The notes under the pieces were generated by a model that was given only the letters and a program-made list of their open reading frames with translations, was not told the origin of the DNA and searched no databases. Both the position numbers and the translations under genes were made by a program. A stretch of DNA of 15,624 bases from JBBQQG01 sp038216175 (GTDB lineage Bacteria; Patescibacteriota; Saccharimonadia; Saccharimonadales; OMJO01), in assembly GCA_038216175.1 (NCBI GenBank), contig JBBQQG010000022.1, positions 1 to 15,624 of the forward strand. Direction: 5' to 3'. This document shows positions 4,953 through 12,359 of the stretch, one piece after another; within the stretch, counting starts at the first letter, position 1, and each line of letters begins with the position of its first letter.

Positions 4953-5348
4953 ATGAATGATAATAATCACGAATCAGAAACATATATGGAATTGCCTAAA
5001 CTCCAAAATAACAGTGCCGAAAATTCTGCCGTTAAAGAGACAACAGAGAAATCTGGATCTCAATCCAGCGAGCAATCCAGTCCTTCACCGGTTCAAAATA
5101 ATCATTCTCAGGTAAATAGCCATACTGATATAAACGATAGTAGTACACCCCAGAAACCAGTAGCCACTAATTCGATAACGCCTTTAATTGCTGATGATAA
5201 TGATTTAATTGAAAAAGAATGGGTATTAAAAGCCAAGGCAATTGTAGCTAGTACGAAGGATGACCCTTATATGCAAAACAAAGAAATGGGTCAATATAAA
5301 GCAGACTATATAAAGAAGAGATTTAATAAAGATATTAGGGCAGCATAG
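4953..5348 (+). CDS. Low-complexity protein with a folded-looking C-terminal tail, function unknown
   Basis: 131 residues in two parts. Residues 1 to about 80 are rich in Ser, Asn, Gln, Thr and Pro with no predicted fold, and look disordered. Residues about 84-131 are helical and charged (DLIEKEWVLKAKAIVAS, then DPYMQNKEMGQYKADYIKKR), the sort of block likely to be conserved. There is no signal peptide or membrane helix, so the protein should be cytoplasmic. It is followed after 15 nt by the 972-residue ATPase and shares its promoter, so it is probably an accessory or adaptor of that ATPase. From memory, similar short tails occur next to such ATPases in CPR genomes, but I cannot confirm this here. 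No function is assigned. Confidence 0.75.
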   Translation: MNDNNHESETYMELPKLQNNSAENSAVKETTEKSGSQSSEQSSPSPVQNNHSQVNSHTDINDSSTPQKPVATNSITPLIADDNDLIEKEWVLKAKAIVASTKDDPYMQNKEMGQYKADYIKKRFNKDIRAA

Positions 5349-5363
5349 GTTTATATAGGTTAT

Positions 5364-8282
5364 ATGGCAACTTTTTTAATTATTTTGGGCATTTTTATTT
5401 TACTGCTAATAATTGGCTCACCAATTGTATATATACAGGTTAGAAAAATATTTCGGGAACAAAAAAACTTTGAACGTGGTCTAAAAATGGTTCCGTTATT
5501 GATACATTTGCCACCAGTTAGCGACGATACCCAGATTGGGAGTAGGGACGTTAGAGATGTAGTAGATGAAAATATTTCTAAAGCTGAGGTTTTATACGGC
5601 ATTATTGCCAGCACTTTGCAAAAAGGATTTAAAAGCAAATTTTATGGCCAAAGACACGTTTCTTTTGAAATTGTAGGTACGCGCGGTATTGTTCATTTTT
5701 ATGCTGCAGTACCAATAGCTTTAGTAGAAGTAGTAAAGCAAGCTGTTGTCAGTGCTTATCCATTAGCCAGAATGGAGGAAGTAGCTGAACACAATATTTT
5801 TAGTCCTGTAGGCAAGATCAGTGGAACGATTGGAGGCGAGTTAACACTAAAAGAACAGTATGCTTACCCGATTGAAACGTATCAGGAGCTAAAAAGAGAT
5901 GCAATGCAATCTTTGTTAAATGCACTTTCAGCATTAGATAAAGAGGACGGTGTTGGTATCCAAATTATGATAAGGCCAGCAAATCCAGACTGGCGTAAAG
6001 TTGCACATTCAGTAGCCAGTAAAAAACGAAAGGGTAAGGAATCTAAAAAAGGTGGTGAAAAAGCTTTGTCATTCGCCAGACAGCTGTTTACAGCGCTCGT
6101 CAAACCAATTGAAGATAAAATGGGCTCGTCAGGTGGAGACAAACATGACCTCTCTAGCTTAGATCAAAATATTTTAGATGCTATCGATGCCAAAACCCGG
6201 CATCCTGGATTCGAAGTATTAATTAGAGTAGTCGCATCGTCAAATGTTTCACATCGAGCTCAGGCGATATTAAGCAATGTCGTTGCTACGTTTTCACTTT
6301 TTGATTCACCCGGTAAAAATGGATTTAAATATACACCAGCCAAGGATATAGAGAGATTTGTAACTGCATATATTTTAAGATTCTTCCCACAGGAAAATAA
6401 ACAAAGCATCCTAAATTCAGTTGAGCTAGCTACGCTTTTTCACTTTCCCGATCAGAATAATATCCCAACCAGTCAGTTGGAGCGCCAATCATCAAAGCAG
6501 GTAGACGGCCCGAGGAATATACCCGACGAAGGGTTATTGCTTGGTTATAATTTGTTTCGCGGAGCAAAAAAACCGATTAGATTAGCTTTAAGTGATAGAC
6601 AAAGACATGTTTATGCAGTCGGACAGACAGGTACAGGCAAGTCAACGTTCTTAGAGAACTTAGCTCTTCAGGATATGCTAAACGGTGAAGGTTTCTGTTT
6701 TATTGATCCCCACGGCGATACAGCCGAGAAAATTTTAGCGATGGTACCGCGGGAGCGAACTGAAGACGTTATATATTTCTCACCGGCTGATATGGAGTAT
6801 CCGATGGGATTAAATCTGTTTGAATTCCATACTCCTGAGCAAAAAGACTTCTTAATTCAAGAAGCAATAAATATGCTTTATAAGTTATACGATCCTCAAC
6901 ATCAAGGGATTATTGGACCCAGATATGAACACTGGTTTAGAAACGCCTCGCTAACACTTATGAGTGATCCTGAGGGGGCAACGTTTATAGATATACCGAA
7001 AGTGTTCACCGACAACCAATACGCCAAACAGAAGCTAAAGCACGTGACTGATCAGACAGTTCTCGACTTTTGGAACAAAGAAATGGCTAGTACTAGCGAT
7101 TATCATAAAAGCGAGGTGCTCGGTTGGTTCGTAAGTAAATTTGGAGCGTTCTTAAGTAACGAAATGATGCGTAATATCATTGGTCAGACGAAGAGTTCTT
7201 TTAATCTTCGCGAGATAATGGATCAGAAGAAAATACTTCTTGTTAATTTAAGCAAAGGTAGAACAGGCGATTTAAATTCAAAACTTCTTGGCATGATATT
7301 TGTTATGAAATTTCAAGCTGCAGCTATGAGCAGAGCCAATATTCCAGAAGATGAGAGAATAGATTTCTGCTTGTATGTTGATGAATTTCAAAACTTTTCT
7401 ACGGATTCTTTTGCTACGATTATGTCAGAAGCCCGTAAGTATCATTTGAACTTGATTGTCGCCAACCAATTTACAACTCAGCTGACAGAAGAAATAAGAG
7501 ATGCAGTATTTGGTAATATGGGAACTATTGTGTCTTTTAGAGTAGGTCAAAACGATGTAGAATCGCTCTCTAAATATTTCCAGCCGACTTTTGACGGTGA
7601 AGATTTGCTTAGAGTTCCAAATGCAAACGCCATAGTTAGGACATTAATAGGCGGAGTCCCGACACAGCCTTTTAGTATGGCTACGCTGCCACCACTAGGC
7701 AAACCTAACCTAGAACTTGCCGCGGCACTCAAACAACTTTCTGCTGCTAAGTATGGTCGTCCTAAGGCTAAAGTTGAAACTGAAATCTTTGCGAGACTTG
7801 CAACCAAGGAAACTCCAAGACCAGCGTTTAATGCTAATAATCCGTTTGCTGCCAATACAACAAGGGCGCCTCAGCGTAACATACCGGCGGGCGCTAGACC
7901 TGCTACACAGACACCTGCTGCTAGCTCCGGATCATCTTTTTTGGATGAGTGGCTTGCTAAGAGTAAGAATCCCGGACCAGCCATGTCACCAGGTACTCAG
8001 CCAACAGTTCCACGCCCATTTACGCCACCAGCAACTCCTCAAACTCCGATAACTTCTACTCCGCTAGCTCCTACGACGCTACAGCCGGCAGCTATCAGTG
8101 CGAAAATTGCATCTCCGTCAGAGAATCATGACATGACAGTACCTAAACCGGCAGCAAGCGAATTTAAGATTAATCAGACAAATCAAGATAATTCTAGTAC
8201 AAGCAAAGACGAATCGTCAGAGTATGGTGATACGATATACATTGATAGAGATGGCAACCTAAAACCGACGACTGAATCTTAA
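5364..8282 (+). CDS. Membrane-anchored VirD4/TraG-type (type IV secretion coupling-like) ATPase
   Basis: 972 residues. One N-terminal membrane helix (about 3-26) anchors a region of about 370 residues that I do not recognise. An AAA+/HerA-FtsK-like motor follows. Walker A is GQTGTGKST at 420-428, FCFIDPHGD follows about 25 residues on, and Walker B is LYVDEFQNF at 670-678. A conserved ANQFTTQL lies after it, then SFRVGQND and an IVRTLIGGVPTQPF end typical of the TraG/TraD C-terminal part. The tail (about 810-972) is rich in Pro, Ala, Thr and Ser, probably disordered, and carries a short FLDEWLAK helix. Such ATPases form hexamers at the inner membrane and drive DNA or protein substrates into a secretion channel or pilus machine. 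The gene follows the 4953 gene by 15 nt. Its TAA overlaps the opposing gene's stop by 4 bp at 8279-8282 (TTAA). No relaxase or VirB4 is in view, so the substrate is unknown. Confidence 0.87.
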   Translation: MATFLIILGIFILLLIIGSPIVYIQVRKIFREQKNFERGLKMVPLLIHLPPVSDDTQIGSRDVRDVVDENISKAEVLYGIIASTLQKGFKSKFYGQRHVSFEIVGTRGIVHFYAAVPIALVEVVKQAVVSAYPLARMEEVAEHNIFSPVGKISGTIGGELTLKEQYAYPIETYQELKRDAMQSLLNALSALDKEDGVGIQIMIRPANPDWRKVAHSVASKKRKGKESKKGGEKALSFARQLFTALVKPIEDKMGSSGGDKHDLSSLDQNILDAIDAKTRHPGFEVLIRVVASSNVSHRAQAILSNVVATFSLFDSPGKNGFKYTPAKDIERFVTAYILRFFPQENKQSILNSVELATLFHFPDQNNIPTSQLERQSSKQVDGPRNIPDEGLLLGYNLFRGAKKPIRLALSDRQRHVYAVGQTGTGKSTFLENLALQDMLNGEGFCFIDPHGDTAEKILAMVPRERTEDVIYFSPADMEYPMGLNLFEFHTPEQKDFLIQEAINMLYKLYDPQHQGIIGPRYEHWFRNASLTLMSDPEGATFIDIPKVFTDNQYAKQKLKHVTDQTVLDFWNKEMASTSDYHKSEVLGWFVSKFGAFLSNEMMRNIIGQTKSSFNLREIMDQKKILLVNLSKGRTGDLNSKLLGMIFVMKFQAAAMSRANIPEDERIDFCLYVDEFQNFSTDSFATIMSEARKYHLNLIVANQFTTQLTEEIRDAVFGNMGTIVSFRVGQNDVESLSKYFQPTFDGEDLLRVPNANAIVRTLIGGVPTQPFSMATLPPLGKPNLELAAALKQLSAAKYGRPKAKVETEIFARLATKETPRPAFNANNPFAANTTRAPQRNIPAGARPATQTPAASSGSSFLDEWLAKSKNPGPAMSPGTQPTVPRPFTPPATPQTPITSTPLAPTTLQPAAISAKIASPSENHDMTVPKPAASEFKINQTNQDNSSTSKDESSEYGDTIYIDRDGNLKPTTES

Positions 8283-8836
8283 GCTACAGGTCGCTTTTTA
8301 ATCGCTCGAAGAAGTAGTTCTGCGAATAAACCTATAAAGTAGCCACCGGCAAATAAGAAAAAGAAAATCGTATAATTATAGCCGAAACCGTAGCGTTTAC
8401 TTATGAAAAGAAAAATTATGCTGCCAGCTAGCGCAATGAAGCTCCCACCTAAAAAACCTGAAGATCGTGCTACTGTTACTGAACTAATTGTACTGATATT
8501 CTCTACAAATTTTTGATGTATTAGCTTGCTGAAGGTTCTGTCAGTAACAGGTAAAGACTGCCTTACTTGTTTAAGAGATTTCTGGTAAGCTTTCATTTTT
8601 AAATCTTTAGTCACAATCGTTGAGCTATTTGTTTTTTCTTTCTCTCCGATTGTAATTTCTTTGCCACTAATTGCTTGATTCTCTGCGTTTTTTTCAAGGA
8701 CTTGAACTTCTGCCACAGTGCTTTCGTGTGCATTTTCGGATTTTTCTAATAGCTGCTCCAGAGCTTTTTTAGACTCAGCACTAGTATCTATATGTTCTGC
8801 GTGATGTTCTGGTGATGAATTTATTTTTTCTGACAT
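8279..8836 (-). CDS. Two-helix membrane protein with acidic N-terminal tail, function unknown
   Basis: 185 residues. Residues 1 to about 75 are polar and Glu/Ser/Lys-rich, probably disordered and partly coiled. Residues about 78-125 form a basic amphipathic segment (YQKSLKQVRQSLPVTDRTFSK). Two membrane helices follow at about 127-146 and 153-174, separated by a short ISKRYGFGYNY hairpin, and a basic end RAIKKRPVA. I do not recognise a named family. The ATG is preceded by a strong GGAGGAG, 9 nt away from its AGGAG core, that also encodes the last codons of the upstream surface-protein gene; with 3 nt between stop and start, the two are co-translated. It faces the ATPase gene tail to tail. Being operonic with the surface protein, it is probably a membrane partner of it (inference). 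Confidence 0.82.
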   Translation of the reverse strand: MSEKINSSPEHHAEHIDTSAESKKALEQLLEKSENAHESTVAEVQVLEKNAENQAISGKEITIGEKEKTNSSTIVTKDLKMKAYQKSLKQVRQSLPVTDRTFSKLIHQKFVENISTISSVTVARSSGFLGGSFIALAGSIIFLFISKRYGFGYNYTIFFFLFAGGYFIGLFAELLLRAIKKRPVA

Positions 8837-8839
8837 AAC

Positions 8840-10243
8840 TTAAACTCCTCCAGTCGTAGAGTATTCTTTTTTTATTGCGTAAAGCTCTTTAGACATCAAT
8901 CTACTCCTGGCAAAAAAGTATCCGACAATACTGGTAAGTACAAATCCAACTACAATGCTAGTACCTGGTCCGGTATTTGGAAGAGTAGTCACTATTTGTT
9001 CGGTAGTCTTTGTAATTTCCGGAGGCAGATTAATGTTAACGGTATCTCCATAAACGTTGGTCATTACCATGTCAAAATGACCGCGATCTGATGTTGAAGT
9101 AGGCGTAGCTGGTATCGGCGATTTTATTCTAACTGTAATATGCTTTTCGATAGTTTTTTTAGAACCAATATCGATTAATGGCCAGCTTACATTATCATTT
9201 TTATCTATTTTACCTCCGTGTAAATCGGTAACATCTGAATAATCGAGTACATCGCTAATATTTTCCTGTATCAGATATTTAGTAACGGTTGCTTTGCCAT
9301 TATTTATGATAGTTAACTTGTAATCAATTATATCACCGGATCGAGCAGTAGTGCCGTTAGCATTTACAATATGCTGAGTTATATTTGATGCGGACTTATG
9401 ACGGACAAGGCATGAATTCTTGTCGTCTCTAGTTTGTGACTGTTCACACGGTTTGCACGAATTTGAAGTATACGGAATGGCGTTATTAAACTGACATGGC
9501 TTGAAACATTGTGCGCTATTTACTGCAATTCCTGAGTTATAAGGACATGGGGCGACACACTTAGGCGAATTTTTGGGCAAATTTGATTTACCGGAAATTG
9601 GACACGGTTCAACACAACTTGGACTGCTAGCAAGTATGTCAGGGTTAAACTGACACTTAACAGGTGGTTTAGGTATTCCAATAAACACCAGATTGCCACA
9701 GTTAAACAAAATAAAGAAATGTAGCCCCGATTTGGTTGTACCGGATAATGCTTGATAAGCAGACGGTAAACCTTGCCTATCCCATCCCCATAAATAACGA
9801 AGCCATAAACTTGTTCCATTGTTAGCTCCTGATATGTTAACTGGTTGTTCACCGGCTATGCCGTAAGATAGTCTTCCCATTGAAAATAGGCTACGGCTGA
9901 AATCTGTTGAATGAAGCGTTACTGTAGATGCACTTGATACATCGCTGCATGTGATTCCATAATTCGAAAGAATCATCGCGTAATCCTCAGAAGTATTCAA
10001 GCAGTGAAGTACTGCCTCATTGCGGTTCTGGAAACCTCCGTTGATTAAATCATTATTAGATCTGGCTAGTGTAGCTTGGGGTGGTGAAACTACAGCAAAT
10101 ATCTGAACTAACATTGCCAGAATAAGCAATATAAATCCTGTTCGTCTTACATTCGATTCACGATGAATTCTTTTCGCGTAAAACGAAAGCTGGTTAATTA
10201 GACTCGGGTTAAAAGGGAGGTTACTAATTAGTTTTTTAAACAT
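8840..10243 (-). CDS. Surface protein: signal anchor, Cys-rich repeats, DUF11-like domain, LPNTG end
   Basis: 467 residues. A basic N-region (1-34) precedes a hydrophobic signal/anchor (about 36-53) with possible cleavage near TLA-R (60/61). Residues about 62-190 form an extracytoplasmic domain I cannot name. Residues 197-278 hold ten cysteines in tandem units with a 17-19 residue period: CVEPC, CVAPC, CFKPC and a shortened CKPC. Residues about 285-405 look like a DUF11/beta-sandwich repeat (GDIIDYKLTIINNGKATVT). The C-terminus has LPNTG (421-425), a membrane helix (about 429-446) and RSRLMSKEL. That layout is sortase-like, but the 20-residue tail after the helix is longer than usual. The protein probably sits on the cell surface, perhaps in host or neighbour contact for an epibiont (inference). 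First gene of a two-gene operon; only a weak AAGAG precedes its ATG. Confidence 0.82.
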   Translation of the reverse strand: MFKKLISNLPFNPSLINQLSFYAKRIHRESNVRRTGFILLILAMLVQIFAVVSPPQATLARSNNDLINGGFQNRNEAVLHCLNTSEDYAMILSNYGITCSDVSSASTVTLHSTDFSRSLFSMGRLSYGIAGEQPVNISGANNGTSLWLRYLWGWDRQGLPSAYQALSGTTKSGLHFFILFNCGNLVFIGIPKPPVKCQFNPDILASSPSCVEPCPISGKSNLPKNSPKCVAPCPYNSGIAVNSAQCFKPCQFNNAIPYTSNSCKPCEQSQTRDDKNSCLVRHKSASNITQHIVNANGTTARSGDIIDYKLTIINNGKATVTKYLIQENISDVLDYSDVTDLHGGKIDKNDNVSWPLIDIGSKKTIEKHITVRIKSPIPATPTSTSDRGHFDMVMTNVYGDTVNINLPPEITKTTEQIVTTLPNTGPGTSIVVGFVLTSIVGYFFARSRLMSKELYAIKKEYSTTGGV

Positions 10244-10398
10244 TTTTTACTCTTTTTTATTTATTAGGTATACGCTATTGCTTATTCAACCATAAAAGCG
10301 TGTGTTCAAGCAAGCCCTAAACAGTTGTTTGATGCTTAGAAATACATTATAATGTAATTAACGGCGAAATCTAATTAGGGTAAGAGGTTTAATTTAAA
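10244..10398. promoter_or_regulatory. Divergent intergenic region between the surface-protein operon and gyrB
   Basis: 155 bp must hold promoters for both directions. The rightward one is listed separately. Leftward, only a weak arrangement is visible: TTGAAT on the minus strand with TAATAA 17 nt downstream. No operator or strong hairpin is seen. Confidence 0.4.
10325..10353 (+). promoter_or_regulatory. Promoter of gyrB-gyrA
   Basis: -10 TATAAT (10348-10353) is perfect; 17 nt upstream is a partial -35, TTGTTT (10325-10330). Predicted start near 10360, leader about 39 nt, with AAGAGG at 10382-10387 as ribosome-binding site for the GTG at 10399. A weak -35 with a good -10 is common at supercoiling-sensitive gyrase promoters, but that response is inference. 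Confidence 0.65.
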
Positions 10399-12357
10399 GT
10401 GGCTAAACAAAAAGAGTATGATTCTGGGTCAATACAAGTCTTAGAAGGCCTGGAACCAGTCAGAAAACGTCCTGGAATGTATATTGGCGGTACTGGAAAA
10501 GAAGGTCTGCACCATTTAGTTAAAGAAATAGCCGATAACTCAGTAGATGAAGCTATTGCTGGACATGCGACTGAAGTACATGTAGTTTTGCAGGAAGACG
10601 GTGGTATATATGTTCGAGACAACGGGCGTGGTATTCCAGTCGATACTATGAAGAAAACAGGTAAAAGTGCGCTTGAAACAGTTCTCACGGTACTACATGC
10701 AGGTGGGAAATTCGGCGGTGACGGTTATAAAGTATCAAGTGGTCTTCACGGAGTAGGACTTAGCGTGGTCAATGCTCTATCTAGCAAATTAGTAGCAGAG
10801 ATTCATAAAAGTGGGAATGTCTATAAACAGGAATACAGTCGCGGCGTACCATTGTCACCAGTAAAGAAAGGTGAAGTAACTAATTCTTCGGGCACTGTAA
10901 TTACTTTCTATCCTGATGAAACGATCTTTGAAACTATTGAAATAGAATATGAATGGGTAGTCGATTATCTTAGACATCAAGCGTATTTAACTAAAGGACT
11001 TCATACATACGTTACTGATGAGCGAACAGGACAGCGCTGCGGATTTTATTTTGAAGGCGGAATTCAGTCCTATGTTAAGCACCTAAATCTTGGAAAAGAC
11101 GTTATCGATGACGAAGTATTTTATGTCGACAAACAAGTATCCGACGTTCAAGTTGAAATTGCGCTTCAATATGCAGAGACTTATACAGAAACAGTTAAGG
11201 CCTTTGCAAACAATGTATTTAATCCCGACGGCGGCACGCATCTAACCGGATTTAGGTCAGGCTTAACTAGAGTTGTAAATGATTATGCCCGCAAAAACGG
11301 TCTACTGAAAGAAAAAGAAGAGAACCTGTCAGGTGAAGACACAAGAGAAGGATTAACGGCAGTAATACTAGTAAAAATTCCGGATCCGCAATTCGAAGGC
11401 CAGACTAAAAATAAACTGGGCAATCCTGAAATACGAGCATATGTCGAACAGGTTTTATCGGAGTATTTAAACTATTATCTGGAAGAACACCCATCTATTG
11501 CTAGAAAAGTTGTCGGAAAAGCATTACTGGCCGCCCGTGCAAGAAAAGCTGCTCGTGCAGCTAGAGAAAATATCATTCGAAAAGGTGTGTTAGAAGGATC
11601 TGGGTTACCGGGGAAACTTGCCGATTGTTCTTCGCGTGATCCTAGCAATTCCGAATTATATATTGTCGAGGGCGATTCAGCTGGCGGATCGGCTAAAAGT
11701 GGTCGAGATAGCAAAACTCAGGCAATCCTCCCGCTTCGTGGGAAAGTGTTAAATGTTGAAAGAGCTCGACTCGATAAGATGTTAGCAAATAATGAAATTG
11801 TGACATTAATCAAGGCGCTTGGAGTCGGTATAGAAGAACAGTTTAGTATGGATGGACTTAGGTACCATCGGATAATAATTATGACAGATGCAGATGTTGA
11901 TGGGTCTCATATTAGCACTCTGCTTCTAACATTTTTCTTCCGGCATATGCGGGCAATTATCGACGGAGGCCACCTGTATTTAGCAAAACCGCCGCTATAT
12001 TTACTGAAATCCGGGACTAAAAAACAGTATGCCTATAGTGATGCTGAAAGAGACAGCATTATGGATAAACTGATTGCTGAGAGAAAAGAACGAGGAACAG
12101 CCGTAAACGACAACGATGACAGAAAGAAGCAGTCAGGCCTAGGCGATATCCAACGATATAAAGGTCTTGGAGAAATGGATGCTGATCAATTATGGGACAC
12201 GACAATGAATCCTGAGAATAGAGTACTGATACAGGTAAGATTAGATGACGGAGAAAAAGCTGATGCAATCTTTAATAAACTCATGGGTTCAGAAGTCGAG
12301 CTGCGTAAAAACTTTATTCAGACGCATGCAAAGTTTGTGAAAGGATTAGACGTTTAA
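10399..12357 (+). CDS. gyrB: DNA gyrase subunit B
   Basis: GyrB hydrolyses ATP to drive DNA strand passage in the A2B2 gyrase that introduces negative supercoils. From the GTG start, the GHKL ATPase motifs appear in order: EGLEPVRKRPGMYIG (16-30), EIADNSVDEA with the key Glu43 and Asn47, DNGRGIP (74-80), and SSGLHGVGLS near 113. The TOPRIM domain carries EGDSAGGSAKSGRD beginning at Glu424 and DADVDGSH with Asp497 and Asp499, the metal-binding acids. RYKGLGEMDADQLWDTTMNP follows near the C-terminus. At 652 residues it is the short form, lacking the extra C-terminal-half insert of enterobacterial GyrB. No frameshift or missing catalytic residue is seen. The start matches AAGAGG 11 nt upstream and the normal N-terminus. 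gyrA follows after 2 nt. Confidence 0.98.
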   Translation: MAKQKEYDSGSIQVLEGLEPVRKRPGMYIGGTGKEGLHHLVKEIADNSVDEAIAGHATEVHVVLQEDGGIYVRDNGRGIPVDTMKKTGKSALETVLTVLHAGGKFGGDGYKVSSGLHGVGLSVVNALSSKLVAEIHKSGNVYKQEYSRGVPLSPVKKGEVTNSSGTVITFYPDETIFETIEIEYEWVVDYLRHQAYLTKGLHTYVTDERTGQRCGFYFEGGIQSYVKHLNLGKDVIDDEVFYVDKQVSDVQVEIALQYAETYTETVKAFANNVFNPDGGTHLTGFRSGLTRVVNDYARKNGLLKEKEENLSGEDTREGLTAVILVKIPDPQFEGQTKNKLGNPEIRAYVEQVLSEYLNYYLEEHPSIARKVVGKALLAARARKAARAARENIIRKGVLEGSGLPGKLADCSSRDPSNSELYIVEGDSAGGSAKSGRDSKTQAILPLRGKVLNVERARLDKMLANNEIVTLIKALGVGIEEQFSMDGLRYHRIIIMTDADVDGSHISTLLLTFFFRHMRAIIDGGHLYLAKPPLYLLKSGTKKQYAYSDAERDSIMDKLIAERKERGTAVNDNDDRKKQSGLGDIQRYKGLGEMDADQLWDTTMNPENRVLIQVRLDDGEKADAIFNKLMGSEVELRKNFIQTHAKFVKGLDV

Positions 12358-12359
12358 TC

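Noticed and set aside
7717..8052. Plus-strand 111-residue ORF inside the ATPase gene
   Set aside because: Alternate frame of the Pro/Ala-rich tail; composition (Leu/Arg/His-rich) is what a shifted low-complexity region gives.
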